Part shown: piece by piece, positions 11,001 through 21,672 of the stretch
How positions within the stretch are numbered: the stretch's first letter is position 1
Layout: every line of letters starts with the position of its first letter
From: Podospora bellae-mahoneyi
Taxonomy: Eukaryota; Ascomycota; Sordariomycetes; Sordariales; Podosporaceae
Direction: 5' to 3'
DNA: 64,000 bases
Assembly (NCBI RefSeq): GCF_035222275.1
Contig: NC_085885.1
Location: 1,178,001-1,242,000 of the forward strand
Notes under the pieces: generated by a model
What the model was told of the DNA's origin: nothing
The model's input: the letters and a program-made list of their open reading frames with translations, nothing else
Database searches by the model: none
Program-made: the position numbers and the translations under genes

Positions 11001-12643
11001 CAACCATCAGGATCTCATCGACACTCAACCTGAGGACGGTTGCTATCCTGCCAGTAACTTCGGGCGTTCCCGTTGTGGACTTTGGACACAAGTTGCTCAG
11101 TGCTCTGCAACAAGTTGGCGTTCCCAACGGGGCTACGTTGTTGAACCACGTCGCGGTGCTCAACCATCTGGGCAAACACGCCTTTGCCAAGATTGGAAAG
11201 CTCAAGCTTAGCCAATATCTTGCGGACTTGGAGGAAAAGTACGGGCTGGTGATCTACATTGCGGACACCAACCCTAATACTCCGTGGACGCAGACCTGCA
11301 TCTCTCAGGCCGATTGCGTGTTGTTAGTCGGGGTGGCTGAGGGATCGCCGGAGATAGGGGACTATGAGCATTTCATGCTGGGTCTCAAGGCCACTGCCCG
11401 CAAGATCTTGGTCTTGCTGCATCCTGAGCGGTATTCTAACCCAGGTCTTACCAGAGCTTGGCTCAAGAACCGGCCATGGATTAACGGTGGCCACTTCCAC
11501 ATCCAGATGGCCTACAGTCCCACACTGCCGCCAATGCACACTGGAGCCAAACGAACCCTTAAACAAACAGTTCAAAACATCCAAGCCGAGATTCAAAAGT
11601 TCACCTCCCGCCGTGTTCGCCATAGCTACATGCCTGACGCGCCTTACAAAGGCGACTTCCACCGTCTCGCCCGTCGCCTCTGCGGGAAGTCTGTCGGTCT
11701 GGTTCTTGGCGGCGGCGGAGCCCGTGGCATTGCTCAAATCGGCGTCATTCGCGCCATGGAAGAAGCCGGTATTCCCATCGATATCATTGGAGGCACCTCC
11801 ATCGGTGCTTTCATCGGCGCCCTCTACGCCCAGCACGCCAACATGGTACCGATATACGGCCTTGCAAAGAAGTTTGCCGGTCGCATGGCAAGCATCTGGC
11901 GTTTCGCCCTCGACTTGACCTACCCCTCTGCCTCGTACACCACCGGCCACGAATTCAACCGCGGGATTTACAAAGCCTTTGCCAAAACCCAAATCGAAGA
12001 CTTCTGGCTGGAATACTACTGCAACACGACGAACATTTCCAAATCCCGCGCCGAGTTCCACACGAGCGGTTACGCATGGCGATATGTCCGCGCATCCATG
12101 TCCCTCGCGGGTTTGCTCCCTCCCCTTTGCGACGAAGGGAGCATGCTCCTCGACGGAGGGTACATCGACAACCTCACCGTCTCGCACATGAAATCGCTCG
12201 GTTCCGACGTCATCTTTGCCGTCGACGTGGGCGCGCTGGACGACAACACGCCGCAGCAGTTTGGTGACACTTTGTCCGGGGTGTGGGCGTTTTTTAACAG
12301 GTGGAACCCGCTGAGCAATGTGCCCAACCCGCCCACGCTGGCGGAGATCCAGGCGAGGTTGGCGTATGTGAGCAGTGTGGATGCGTTGGAGAGGGCGAAG
12401 ACGATGCCGGGGTGCTTCTACATGAGGCCGCCGATCGATGAGTATGGGACGTTGGACTTTGGGAAGTTTAACGAGATTTATGAGGTTGGGTATGAGTATG
12501 GACGGGGGTATCTGAAGGAGTTGAGGGAGAAGGGGGTGTTGCCGTTGATTGGGGAGGATGGGAATGGGGGGAAGGAGAGGGGGGATGGGGGAGGGAAGGC
12601 GGGGTTGAGGAGGACTATGGCGCCGAGGAGGAATAGTATCTGA
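8084..12643 (+). CDS. NTE1: Lysophospholipase NTE1 (neuropathy target esterase family)
   Basis: Single uninterrupted frame of 1519 residues, the usual length for filamentous-fungal Nte1. The product is an ER-membrane serine hydrolase that deacylates phosphatidylcholine to glycerophosphocholine. Order of parts: two membrane segments at about residues 45-70 and 88-105; three cyclic-nucleotide-binding-like folds (about 150-470, 680-830 and 840-960, the first split by a Pro/Ser-rich insert); and a C-terminal patatin domain. The patatin domain has the oxyanion loop GGGGARG from Gly1209, the nucleophile elbow GGTSIGAF with Ser1239, and the catalytic DGG with Asp1357. The tail is Gly/Lys/Arg-rich. 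The ATG follows a leader without in-frame extension. The lack of any intron over 4.5 kb stands out beside the intron-rich neighbours. Confidence 0.97.
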   Translation: MTELSTTVAVAAAAGSGALSSAVATASDVANIHGSSSWLGMFTKVLIWVLQLLSAILYYVIKLATISVPTLLYNNLFSKSWTVTMNATTLMLIIAAIALGMAYFVRYHYLTSYERLPPEPQRKQPSIEIFSNTREEDAKAALATYLDQFISAIKIFGYLEASVYHELTRSVQTRTLIAGETLNLEEEEGFCLVVNGLVEIFVKSGENRSFAHSPHISAVDGLSSSDDEHSIPGQQRYQLLTEVRNGAPMSSIFSIMSLFTEDVPLRSPEDEVPGPGLFAGYPPSAGYPPSAGLGVVRPRLAPMSQPVTQPGTPQRHDSATSSIENLPESVITPETPVSVDTLPHVPPISLDTGTASRPKRPIPKRAATSSAHPDIIARATVDTTIAIIPASAFRRLIRIYPKATSHIVHVILSRFQRVTLATAYNYLGLTAEVMQIERNMLKYTTRELPNHLRGDALDRLKEKFKKERERLGEEEVGKGIALHNAGAGRRRQSQSTLRKDAVLQAFAKQRHRLLVGSGEGPSPGDLLGDMQAARSGGHHHRAPTLSATSPQFDLHVPREAMSPLAQRTPNPFNTLRNPHVSIAKRESVDEDNLFRESILECMFKALGLANNGTVKDTDSVQASPRLVSLDGRRQKAVFTTGAFGLMGGVGASADGDTESVASTGFSAVPVNPTVLAQEMRDEVEIVFFPKGSVLVEQGERNPGLYYVVDGFLDVCTQTEDAHSDIIHSSGSTSLHAMDSYESLCAPHQRHSSIPGAKDGHFRNARKKKTGRRSVALIKPGGLAGYIGTISSYRSFIDVVAKTDVYVGFLPLTSIEKIVDRYPIVLLTMAKRLTNLLPRLILHIDFALEWVHVNAGQVIFNEKEESEAIYIVLNGRLRLVEQREDGGSNVKAEYGQGESIGELEVLTESSRSGTLQAIRETELVKFPRTLFNSLAQEHPNITIKISKIIASRMRALIDDPTKMLSPKDSGSRISTIRISSTLNLRTVAILPVTSGVPVVDFGHKLLSALQQVGVPNGATLLNHVAVLNHLGKHAFAKIGKLKLSQYLADLEEKYGLVIYIADTNPNTPWTQTCISQADCVLLVGVAEGSPEIGDYEHFMLGLKATARKILVLLHPERYSNPGLTRAWLKNRPWINGGHFHIQMAYSPTLPPMHTGAKRTLKQTVQNIQAEIQKFTSRRVRHSYMPDAPYKGDFHRLARRLCGKSVGLVLGGGGARGIAQIGVIRAMEEAGIPIDIIGGTSIGAFIGALYAQHANMVPIYGLAKKFAGRMASIWRFALDLTYPSASYTTGHEFNRGIYKAFAKTQIEDFWLEYYCNTTNISKSRAEFHTSGYAWRYVRASMSLAGLLPPLCDEGSMLLDGGYIDNLTVSHMKSLGSDVIFAVDVGALDDNTPQQFGDTLSGVWAFFNRWNPLSNVPNPPTLAEIQARLAYVSSVDALERAKTMPGCFYMRPPIDEYGTLDFGKFNEIYEVGYEYGRGYLKELREKGVLPLIGEDGNGGKERGDGGGKAGLRRTMAPRRNSI

Positions 12644-12956
12644 TTTTTTTTTTTTTGGAATTTTTTATTTTTTATTATTTTTGTTTTTTTATTTGTTGAT
12701 TTATTTATTTTTTGGTTAGCGAGGGATGGGGGTGTAGATTAGCGTTTTTGTTTTTGGGGAGGTGTAAAAAGGGGCATGCATGTTTGGTGTTGTTGGTATT
12801 TGGTATTTATATACATGTTTTTTACAAAGAGTCTAACGAGAAAGAATTTTTTTTCCAAAACTTCCAGCCATGATTATTACTCGCTTTTTATTTTTATTTT
12901 TACATGGTGTTGGTTATTCCACTCCCACAATCGATCCAACCCCCGAGTATGAAAAA
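12644..12956. other. Convergent 3' regions of NTE1 and the next gene
   Basis: 313 bp between two stop codons. The left part is T-rich (several T runs at 12644-12710), as expected for a fungal 3' UTR and polyadenylation region. No gene seen. Confidence 0.55.
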
Positions 12957-14172
12957 TCACCACAAAACAGTAGTATTACAAACCATCCTCTGCTCCCGGA
13001 CCTGGTCGACCACCTCCTTTTTATGCCAACACCTCGCGAAACGTTTCGCTTCGGAGGGGTGATCAAAGCCGATCAAGAAACGGGAATACACCTTGATTTC
13101 TTCCCCCTTTTTCTTCTTATCCCCTGTCTCCCCGGTAGAATTATCATTTTGCGACTCTGGCAATCCTACATAGCTCATCGTCGCCCTCAGCGGTGTGATG
13201 GCGCCCTTTTTCCTGGTTTTGGGGAGTATCCCCCAGGGTGCGCCGTCGTTTTGGATCAGATGGGATAGATACCGGGGTGTGAGCTTGCCGTTGCTCAGGC
13301 GGAGGAGGATGAAATTCCCTGTTGCCTGTTGAGGGACATCGGAAAAGGGTTGGGGGATTGGTAGTAGACGGGCTTGGTTGGTCTTTGGGAGGGTGCTGGT
13401 TAGGAAGGAGGTTTGAAGGCTTGACAAGGGGTGGATGGAGGAGGTTATGGTCGGGATGTGAGGGGGGATGAGGGAGTGAGGTATGGATTGGGGGGTGGGG
13501 GGAGGGGGGAGGAGAGATAGGAGGGGAGGGCGGAGCGGGAGAGGGAGTGTTGGGTTTTGAGGAGGGAGAGGTAAGATAGGGCTGAGGGGCGGGAGGGGAA
13601 GAAGAGGTAGAAGATTTCGGTTGGGGAGAGGTGGTGGGGGGTACGGTGTTGGATTACTATAGCAGGCGGTTAGTCTTTTTGGGGGCAAGAAGGGGAGGGG
13701 AGAGGGAACCTTTGTCGGGACCGCTGGTCCAGCCTTGGACGTGTTGGCCTGAGGGGGAGACGCGGTAGAAGTCTGATTCTAGGAGGTCTCGGGGGGCGGA
13801 GAGGATGAGGACTGTTGGGGCGTTGGGGTCTTTGTCAGTGGTGGTGGTGGTGGTGCTGTCATCGGCGAAGGTGGACTGGAGCTGCTTTAGCCATTCGCCG
13901 AGTTCTTGGTCGTCGTGGAGGGATATTCGGGGTGGTTCGGGGTCATCGTTTTGGGCGGCGGTGGCGGTGGTGGTGTTGCCTAAGGGTGAGGCTTTGGATG
14001 GTTGGGGGGTGGAGGCTTTGGGGAAGAGCCGGTTGTAGAGGGAGGGTTTGGTTCTTTTTTGGTGATTGGTTTTGGGTTCTGATGAGGATGCGAAATGGCG
14101 ACGGGCTACTGCTGTGAGTTGCCATGGTTGGGAGGTGAGTGGCTGCAGTATTTGCAGTCGTTTTGGTGGCAT
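12957..14172 (-). CDS. Fungal mitochondrial-type protein, apparent frameshift in exon 2
   Basis: Exon 1 runs 14172-13710, intron 13709-13657 (branch-like ACTAAC, acceptor TAG; donor GTTCCC is weak), and exon 2 runs 13656-12957. The N-terminus MPPKRLQILQPL with many Arg/Ser and no acid fits a mitochondrial presequence. The first half carries ILSAPRDLLESDFYRV and GQHVQGWTSG. The frame entered after the intron gives TEIFYLFFPSRPSALSY and YLSSPLPPPP, which fits a family of uncharacterised fungal proteins as I remember it. That frame stops near 13456. The C-terminal part (FLIGFDHPSEAKRFARCWH, ending at 12957) is in another frame. No GT lies between, so splicing does not explain the change; the C-run at about 13488-13510 is the likely site. 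Either a base-count error in the assembly or a damaged gene. Function unknown. Confidence 0.6.
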
Positions 14173-14702
14173 TTTGTGAGATGGCTTATAGAGTTGTGAA
14201 CTGTCGAATAAGTGTGAGCGAGTGGGTGTGAGTGAGAGGTGGTTGTGAAAACTGTGCCAAGACACGGCCCCACCCACGGCGCCGGGAACGCCTTCCGAGC
14301 CGGCGCCGGCAGGTCGCTCTTTCCTGAGAAATATTCCAAATTCTAGGTTTTTGGAAAAAGCGTAATTAGTTTATGAAGCGTTATGTGGCTCACGAGCGCC
14401 CCAGATACAAGCCTCATTATTCCCAAACTATTTCTTCCGACAGGTAAGCATCACAAATTTGCGCATGTTGCAAATTTCTTTCAGGTGTCAAAATTACTAA
14501 CTTGGACCTTCAGATATCTCGCGTACGCCTCTCAAAATACTCAATAGGCGCTCAAAACACATCAATAGGCCTTAAATTATCTTCAATAGGCCTTATATTA
14601 TCTTTGACAGGCCTTGAACTATATTTGACAGGCCTAGAATCATCTCCAATACGCCTTCGACTATCGCTTTGACACCTTCAAGAGATCATTCGAGACGTCA
14701 AA
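14173..14702. promoter_or_regulatory. Divergent promoter region, right part filled by a 21-bp repeat array
   Basis: 530 bp between divergent start codons. The left half is unremarkable GC-rich sequence; the right part (14523-14685) is a degenerate tandem repeat described separately. AFG2 transcription must start in or near the repeat. Confidence 0.5.
14523..14685 (+). repeat. Degenerate ~21-bp AGGCCT minisatellite, upstream of AFG2
   Basis: About seven to eight head-to-tail units of 20-24 bp. Each has a core close to ATAGGCCTT followed by an A/T-rich half containing TATCTTTG-like sequence. Cores vary by single changes (AGGCGC, ACGCCT). The array ends about 17 bp before the AFG2 ATG, so it probably forms the 5' UTR or core promoter. 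The same unit recurs after the AFG2 stop and in an intron of the pyrimidine gene near 51.8 kb. Confidence 0.85.
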
Positions 14703-17018
14703 ATGAAGAGTTTAGACTTCCGAATCCGGAAGCTACACGTCAACACCGACGCCGACAAGCGTCTACAGAAGCGACAACCTTCTCGGATCTATGTCAACGA
14801 GGAGGCTCTGATCGAATTAACGGGCTCAAAAGACGGTGGCAAGGCTGTCTGTATCGAAAGGATCCATGAGCTAAATGCTGTGAGGCGTGAGGCCACTCTG
14901 TGGAAGGCCCCCGAAAAGCTGGATAAAGCCGTCACACAAATGTACGACGATTTTCGGACTGCCTGCGGCTTCAACCTTGGCGAGCAAGTGCGCATCACTG
15001 CGCTTGGCGGAGCTCTCCCAGACGCCGATGAGGTCATCGTCGAGCAAAAGCCGAGCGAAGATGGTTCGCTACCAGACCCCATTTTCCCCGAAGATCTCCC
15101 AGGCTGGATTGTTCTTATCGCAGGGCGTCTCTCACAAATCGAACATGTACATACCGGCTGGACCATCAAGGACCTCTACGTCCGGGGCCCAAAACGTTCT
15201 TTCATTGTCACCTCGGTCAATGGGAGGCCTACTGGTAACGCACGCTATATCGACAGGAAAACCCGGCTGGTTGTTGGGACAGCGGCGCGCACGAACGAGA
15301 CTGGCGAGGGACCAGTCAAACCTTTGGAGAGGAAACTCGAAGTACGGGGTATCAATGGTCTGGACGCACCCCTCAAGAAGCTCAACGACCTGCTGCGAGC
15401 CTTCACCTTTGGAGGCATCAAGAAGAGCTTCACGTTCCCAGGCATCGTCATCCATGGTGGCCACGGCACTGGGAAGACAATGCTCCTCAACAGTCTAGCC
15501 CACACAGGCTGGGGAACAGTTTTCCGTATCAAGTTCAAGGACAAACTCGGCGAGATTCAGGAGACTTTTCAGACAGCAAAGCTTCAGCAACCAAGTATCA
15601 TCCTGATCGACCAGCTCGAGAGGCTGATTGACAAGGACCGCAGCAACCGAGATGCCGTCATTCTCGCCCTCTGTGATTTGTTGGACGGCCTGGCGGCAGA
15701 GAAATCGACGAAGGGAGAGGCCCCCCAGGTGCTCGTGGTGGCCACCTGCTTGGATTATACGTCCGACATACCCGAAGACCTCAAAGACCCCGGTCGGTTC
15801 ACTTCTGAGATTTACCTTCCCATGCCAGACGTAGAGGGTCGCCGTGAGATTCTCTCATCGTTGGATCTCTGTGTTCCACCAGACCAAGAGGAGGAGCTTC
15901 TCAGCCAACTGAGTGCAAGCACTCACGCCTACAATGGCAAGGACTTGAGGCGGCTGGCAGACGAAGCCTGCTTGATCGGTACAACCCGTCATCTATCGAC
16001 ACTTACGGTTTCTGCGCCCACCCCTGACCAACTTCGCCTTCTTTCTCCTCCACCCGAAGCCGAAGAGGACGAATCTGCTCCCGCTTCGGCGCCCGCCACC
16101 CTCATTCCCGCCGACTATCACAATGCGCTCCGGCTTGTCCGCCCTTCCCTGATGCACGATATCAACCTCAAGCCGCCCCCGATCCACTGGGACGACATCG
16201 CCGGCCAATCTCTCGTCAAACAGTCCCTCCGCCGCGCCGTCCGTTTGTCCTTGGAACCCCCCGAGGTCCTCGCGCAATTCTTCGACCGTCCCCCGAAGGG
16301 CTTCCTGCTGTATGGACCTCCAGGTTGTTCCAAGACCATGGCGGCTCAAGCCATGGCTACCGAATCCGGCCTCAACTTCTTCGCTGTCAAGGGTGCCGAG
16401 CTGCTGAACATGTACGTTGGTGAATCTGAGCGAGCCGTCCGCCGATTGTTCCAGCGTGCCCGCGAGGTTGCCCCCAGCATGATCTTCTTTGATGAAATCG
16501 ACAGCATCGCCGGCCAGCGCTCTGGTTTCTCGTCTTCATCTTCCAAATCAAACGGTTCCAGCGGCGGTGTCAACGTTTTGACGACGTTATTAAACGAGAT
16601 GGACGGTTTTGAAGCCCTCCACGGCGTCGTCGTCCTGGCAGCGACCAACCGTCCCCATGCTCTTGACCCGGCGTTGCTTCGCCCAGGTCGATTCGACGAA
16701 CTGATTTACGTCTCACCGCCAGACCAGGAGGCACGCCGTGCCATCTTTACCAAGGTCGGTGCCAAGAGGAAGATGAACGACGACGTAGATATCGACAAGT
16801 TGGTTGAGGATACGGAGGGCTATTCCGGTGCAGAGATCAAGGGTATCTGCGCGGCAGCAGGAGTGGCGGCTTACGATCGGTTCATCAAGGAGGGAGGTAC
16901 GGACGTGGGAATACGGATGGGTGATCTGGAGCATGCTATTAGGAACCAAAAGAAGCAGATCACACGGGAGATGATCAAGGGGTTTGAAGACTGGGAGAGG
17001 CAGTTTGGGAAGGTTTGA
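14703..17018 (+). CDS. AFG2: AAA-ATPase Afg2/Drg1 (pre-60S ribosome maturation)
   Basis: Single exon of 771 residues; yeast Afg2 has 780. This is a type II AAA+ hexamer that strips Rlp24 and other shuttling factors from cytoplasmic pre-60S particles. An N-domain of about 220 residues precedes two ATPase modules. D1 has Walker A GGHGTGKT (Lys258) and a Walker B of ILIDQL, with Gln304 where the catalytic Glu is expected. D2 has the Afg2-typical Walker A GPPGCSKT (Lys544), Walker B IFFDEID (Asp597-Glu598), a Ser/Gly insert after it, and the arginine-finger segment LLRPGRFDE. The Cys-Ser in the D2 P-loop separates this family from Cdc48. The frame is tightly bracketed by two arrays of the same 21-bp repeat. 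The start was chosen as the first ATG with a conserved-looking N-domain. Confidence 0.95.
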   Translation: MKSLDFRIRKLHVNTDADKRLQKRQPSRIYVNEEALIELTGSKDGGKAVCIERIHELNAVRREATLWKAPEKLDKAVTQMYDDFRTACGFNLGEQVRITALGGALPDADEVIVEQKPSEDGSLPDPIFPEDLPGWIVLIAGRLSQIEHVHTGWTIKDLYVRGPKRSFIVTSVNGRPTGNARYIDRKTRLVVGTAARTNETGEGPVKPLERKLEVRGINGLDAPLKKLNDLLRAFTFGGIKKSFTFPGIVIHGGHGTGKTMLLNSLAHTGWGTVFRIKFKDKLGEIQETFQTAKLQQPSIILIDQLERLIDKDRSNRDAVILALCDLLDGLAAEKSTKGEAPQVLVVATCLDYTSDIPEDLKDPGRFTSEIYLPMPDVEGRREILSSLDLCVPPDQEEELLSQLSASTHAYNGKDLRRLADEACLIGTTRHLSTLTVSAPTPDQLRLLSPPPEAEEDESAPASAPATLIPADYHNALRLVRPSLMHDINLKPPPIHWDDIAGQSLVKQSLRRAVRLSLEPPEVLAQFFDRPPKGFLLYGPPGCSKTMAAQAMATESGLNFFAVKGAELLNMYVGESERAVRRLFQRAREVAPSMIFFDEIDSIAGQRSGFSSSSSKSNGSSGGVNVLTTLLNEMDGFEALHGVVVLAATNRPHALDPALLRPGRFDELIYVSPPDQEARRAIFTKVGAKRKMNDDVDIDKLVEDTEGYSGAEIKGICAAAGVAAYDRFIKEGGTDVGIRMGDLEHAIRNQKKQITREMIKGFEDWERQFGKV

Positions 17019-17290
17019 AGGCCTGGAATTTTGTGAATTAGGCGTAGGTACTATCTACATAGGCCTTTTTGGTATGTAAACAGGCCTTCTTGGTATCCAA
17101 GTAGGCATTCGTACTATCAAAATAGGCCTTTTTGCCATTTTATTGTGCTTTTTAGAACCGAAATATGTGGTTTGATTAATATTGATCTGCCTTTTTACTA
17201 TTTTTATAGGTCTTCTTGAAATGTCAAGAGACCTACCATATGTGTGAACATGCCCCTTGACTATCATTGAAGGCGTTCTGACTAGCCAAG
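17012..17290 (+). repeat. Degenerate ~21-bp AGGCCT minisatellite, downstream of AFG2
   Basis: The first unit overlaps the AFG2 stop codon (TTTGAAGGCCT). About eleven more degenerate units of 20-24 bp follow, with AGGCCTTTTTGG- and AGGCCTTCTTGG-type cores and one less regular stretch near 17135-17195. The unit type matches the array upstream of the gene. Because the unit length is a multiple of three, it creates spurious reading frames with seven-residue periodicity on the minus strand. Confidence 0.8.
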
Positions 17291-18324
17291 TTTTAAACAG
17301 CTCTCTTGGGAACCATTCCAGCACACTCATTGGGCAATGCAAGAAATGCCCTCACCTAGCACAAACCAGCAACAGACCGGAGGGACCGTCGGTGGTGTTA
17401 AACACAGACAGACTAGTCCTCTCGCGGTTTATTTCCCCTATCAGAATGCCACTTGGATTCCAAGACAATGACTGACATGGGATAAATTTAGCGACAAACC
17501 CCCGCCATTTTAGGGGACTTTTTGCCTCTCCACAGCCCCCTCCCCCCCCGCCCCCCCGGGGTCCCCCAACTGAGTGCCGAAGTGACGTCAAGTAACCCAC
17601 CATTTCTCATCACGGGGAGCAGACAATCCCAAGGTCGCCATCAGAGAAGCAGTCACGAGCCAGCCAAAAGGGAAGGGAACAAAGATAGCGTGTGAAGTGC
17701 GACTTGAAGCACTGTGGGAGCAACAAGAAACACAAAATAGTATTTTTTTTTTAATTTTTTTTTTGGTTACGCTACCTAGGTTATTCACTGGCGCTGGCAC
17801 TCCGAACGACTGACTGAATGTTGACAACGTCTTTTTTTCCCTCTCCCCCTTCTTTCCCCGCAGCCCACTCGCGGTTCAGCCTTCTCTATTTTTTTTGTTT
17901 TACACCCGCCGCCGCAGCTTATCCCTTGCGAACGGTTGTCTGTTTCGTTGCCTGTGTGTGTCGCATTCTCATTTTGCCCCTGTCGCAAAACTATTTTGTG
18001 ACCAAGACCGCGCGCAACAAAAGGCAAAAAGAAATCAGTCGTAATATTCAACATATCGGCAGCGCGCGCGCGACGTAGGACACGACACACCCCCATCCTG
18101 TTCCTGTTGTTTCCTCCCTCCCTCTAGCCCAGCCTCGTTGTTCCCCAGACGAGCAAACAGACTGAAACGAAACAGGTGGTGGTCTGTTACTCGTGTGTCT
18201 ACACAAACAGACAAACCCATCTGAACTACCATAACCCAACCTTCCCCGACCTCGATAATAATACCAAATCATCATACCAAAATAATCATCCAAAAAACAC
18301 ACGGTGCGACACCGTCACCAAAAA
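17291..18324. promoter_or_regulatory. Intergenic: upstream region of the Rab-like GTPase gene
   Basis: About 1 kb. It contains a C/G homopolymer patch at about 17530-17565, T-runs at about 17740-17765, and a pyrimidine-rich stretch at 17828-17890, typical of a fungal promoter and 5' UTR. No gene seen. Confidence 0.5.
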
Positions 18325-19468
18325 ATGTCGTCCGCCCTCGAAGCCAAAATCGTCATCCTCGGCTCCCAAGGTGTAGGCAAAACCTCCCTCGTAACCCGGT
18401 ACTGCAAAGGCGCCTTCGACCCAGCCAAAACAACCTCCACCGTCGGGGCATCGTTCATGACGAAGAGGGTAGTAGACACAGACACCGACACCCTCGTCCG
18501 TCTGCAAATATGGGACACCGGTACGTTGCGTCCCCCCCCCCTCCTCTTCCCTTCGTTCTCCCCCCTCCTCTCCCTTATCCCAAATCACTAACTAACCTCT
18601 TTTCCCTCCCGTCCATACAGCCGGCCAAGAACGCTTCCGCTCCATCTCCCGCCTCTACTACCGCGGCGCAAACGCCTGCATCCTCTGCTACTCTATAACC
18701 GACTCGTCCTCCTTCCACGAAATGTCCCTCTGGCTCACCGAGCTCCGCCGCAACTTACCTTCTGACATCATCCTCCACGTGGTCGGGACAAAGGCGGATA
18801 TTGTCGCGAAGGACCCTTCGAAGAGACAGGTTCCGTTTGAGAGGTGTATCGCCTATGTGGCGGAGAATCTCGCGCCGGGAAGGGGATCAACCCCCCCTCC
18901 GTCCGCCACCCTTCCCTTACCCTTTGCACCGTCTTCTTCTGAACCAGCGGCTTCGTCGTCGAACCCGAGATCGAGCGGGTTGTTTTCGGCTATATCGTCC
19001 ACCGACCCTGGACCGAAATCTCCAAGCTCGAAACGGTCTTCTGGGTTTTGGGGCCAGGAGGTGGGGTGGGATGCCTGTCATGAGATTTCTGCCGAGAGCG
19101 GGGAGGGGGTAGAGGAGGTTTTTAGGGTCGTGACGAGGAAGCTGGTGGAGAGGGACAGGAAGATGAGGGCTGATTTGTTGGCTGCTAGTGGGGGGAGGTT
19201 GGATGGTGGCGGGTATATGGGGCCGGAGACGCCTTTTTTCTCAAGTGTAGCTGCTACGGCGGGGACGGATGATCAGGATGGAGGGGGGCAGGGGGGGTAT
19301 TTTGATGCTAGGTTTGGAGTAGGGGGGAATAGTGGGGGGAGTTTTAGGGTGGGAAGGGATAGGAGGAGTTGGTTGTTTAGTCCGGGGTTCAGCACGCCAG
19401 GGTTGGGGACGGGGGATCAAGGCCAGGGGCAGTATGTTGATGGGCAGAGGGGGGGGAGGTGCTGTTAG
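18325..19468 (+). CDS. Rab-family small GTPase with insert and long Gly-rich tail
   Basis: Exons 18325-18520 and 18621-19468 with a 100-bp GT..AG intron give 347 residues, far above the usual 200-220. G motifs: G1 GSQGVGKTS, switch I with TTSTVGASF, G3 WDTAGQERF (spanning the intron), G4 GTKAD (Thr in place of Asn), and G5 ISAESG. A low-complexity Pro/Ser insert of about 80 residues separates G4 from G5, and a Gly-rich tail of about 130 residues ends in GGRCC, a double-Cys geranylgeranylation site. STVGASF and the ISRLYYRGA segment place it near the Rab5/22 branch. It should act in vesicle or endosome traffic. I cannot assign it to a named fungal Rab. Convergent with ERG25. Confidence 0.88.
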
Positions 19469-20569
19469 TTTGGAGTGTGGTCGGGAGGAAGGGAAGGGAG
19501 GGGGAGAGGGACAAGGAGGGGGGGGGAGGATATGATACCCAAGGAGGAGGAAGGAAGGTCTGGCACTTACACACATTAAGCATATGAGCAACAATGGCAT
19601 CGATGGGGCAGCGTTACATTTGTTTTGGACTTTTTTTTTTCCTCCTCTCTTCTCACTGTTTTGAGACTTTTTTTTTTCATATATTTTTTGTTCTGGCATG
19701 GCATAGCATTTTTTTTTCTTTCTTTGTTGTTATCTTGATTTCTTTTAGCAGACACCAACAAGCCAGAAATTGGGAAATTCATGGGATGGATATACTACCT
19801 AGCGTATTATGTGTATTAACGAGCACACACGATTGCATGGCGAGGATGGATATCTGGTTTTCGAGTTCTTTGACCGTTCGAATTATATCCTCATTTCTGT
19901 TTCTGTAAATTCATCCGGTAGCAAGAGCGTTTGATCAAAAGACTCCCACCAGCAAGAGATAACCAGCAAGAGATGTATACCACGATAAGGCATCAATTCC
20001 AACCCGACCATATGTCAAGTCTCCAAACACATCTGCAGTGTGATGTGAACACGCTGTACCTACATTGCTGACCCCTTCCCTCCCACCTGCATGTGACAGC
20101 TACTCACACACGCACCCTGCCCCCCCCCACAAGCACTCTCTCCCCTTCCCCAAGGATTCACATCTTCATATCTCAATCCAAGGAAATATCTCATGTACAA
20201 ATATAATTAATAATTAAGGTATGTATAGACTTGTGCTCTTGCGCGTGCCCCTTGCCCGCACCAACGCCCTTTTCCTGTATGCGTTGTATACATGGGGCGT
20301 TAGTTTGCAAAACTAATCGCAGTGCAATATGCTGTGTGTGTTCGTGTAACTTTTTTCATCAATCACATCCCTTATCCTTCCTTTCCCTTTCCCTGTCCTG
20401 TCCAAGAACCAAAACCCACCCTCCCGCCAAACCGACCCTTTCTGATCTTTTTTCGCCGTGACTAACCGCCCATCACATCCCATTATGGGATGGTCGGTCA
20501 ACCGGGCCCCAAATCCTCTCCGAAAAATCAACCTTCTATAAGAGTATGGCATCACATGCCCACCACCAT
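19469..20569. other. Convergent 3' intergenic region (Rab-like gene / ERG25)
   Basis: 1.1 kb between two stop codons. It has a G-rich patch at about 19490-19530, T-runs at 19630-19720 and a C-rich patch at about 20115-20130. These look like 3' UTRs with simple sequence. No gene seen. Confidence 0.5.
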
Positions 20570-21672
20570 TTACTGCGCCTTCTTGGCCCTAATCTCAGCC
20601 AGCTTGCGCTCGCGACGCTTCTTAGACGCCGCCTCACCGGCCTCGGTGTCAAGGCAGTAGTCCCACCAGCGGAAAGAGGAGGCATAGTTGCCAATGAAGC
20701 GCTCATGGTGAAGATCGTGGTGGTCAGCACCAGCCCAGAAGGGGAGGATGTGACGAAGAGACCAGGGGAAGTCGTAACCGCTGTGGGCGTCGATGGCCTG
20801 AAAGAGGCGGAGGACGATCCAGAGGTACATGGTCACAAGGTGGAAGTCGTTGGTGACCAAAGTCCAGACAATGGGGCAGCCGACAATGCCGAAACCGAGG
20901 AGCATAACTTCGATGGGAGAGGCGTACTCAGCGGCGAGACCGAATGGGGCGCTGTAGGTGTGATGGAGCTTGTGAATCGACTTGTAGAGGGGACCGTAGT
21001 GGAGCGCGCGGTGAAACCAGTAGTGCCAGGCATCCTCGAGGATGAAGAAGATGACGATTTGCATGGCGATCTTCCAGGCGGGAGGGAAGGGGACACCGTA
21101 CTCCATTCCGAAGTAGGTGGCGATGGGGTGGAAGAGCCAGATCTGGGGGAGTTCGACGGTGCAGTGACTGATGAGAACGAGAGCGGCGCATTCCCACTGC
21201 TCTCTCCATGTTGGGACCTTGGTCTGGGTGGTTGTTAGTCTGAGCTGTTGTGAATGTGCTTGGTTGCGCGCAAGAAACTCACGTTTTGCAACTTCCACTT
21301 GTTGAAGAAGGGGATGGCGTCGATGATGATCCAGGGGAGCGATCTGCCAAAGTAGACGAGCTCGTGCATGACGAAACTCATAATACCCGTCGCGATTGTG
21401 TCATTCTGCATCCAGAGGTACCAGGACTAGGTGGTTGTCAGCATGCTCGTTCGAAAGTGTTGAGATTGGGGGTGGAGGTTCGCGCATACCGCCCAGAGAC
21501 GCTCGGCAACATTGAGGTCGACGGCGGCCTTGGAGACCTCGTCGAAGACATTGGAGAAAGTAGCTGTTGAACCCAGACCAGCAATGGTCGAGTTGCTGTA
21601 CAGAAAATGTTAGCTTTCGCCATGACGCGACCGGAGCGGTGAACGGGATACGTACAGAGCGGCGTACGCCAT
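20570..21672 (-). CDS. ERG25: C-4 methylsterol oxidase
   Basis: Four exons: 21656-21672, 21490-21595, 21283-21426 and 20570-21223. Three introns of about 60 bp have GT..AG ends, and all phases agree; the product has 306 residues (yeast Erg25 309). It is an ER di-iron oxygenase that oxidises the C-4 methyl groups of ergosterol precursors. The fatty-acid-hydroxylase histidine boxes are present: [19 protein letters not shown] and [10 protein letters not shown]. Hydrophobic segments flank them, and the C-terminus is Lys/Arg-rich (ending KKAQ), consistent with ER retention. The first exon is only 17 nt (MAYAAL across the junction), easily missed by automatic prediction. Divergent from NCA2. Confidence 0.97.

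Noticed and set aside
14523-17290. AGGCCT arrays as a CRISPR-like repeat-spacer structure
   Set aside because: Units are directly tandem and degenerate, with no unique spacers of constant length, and the host is a fungus.
17055-17342. Minus-strand frame with seven-residue periodicity (RRPIKIVK, KRPILIVR)
   Set aside because: It is the translation of the 21-bp repeat, whose unit length is a multiple of three; no independent coding evidence.
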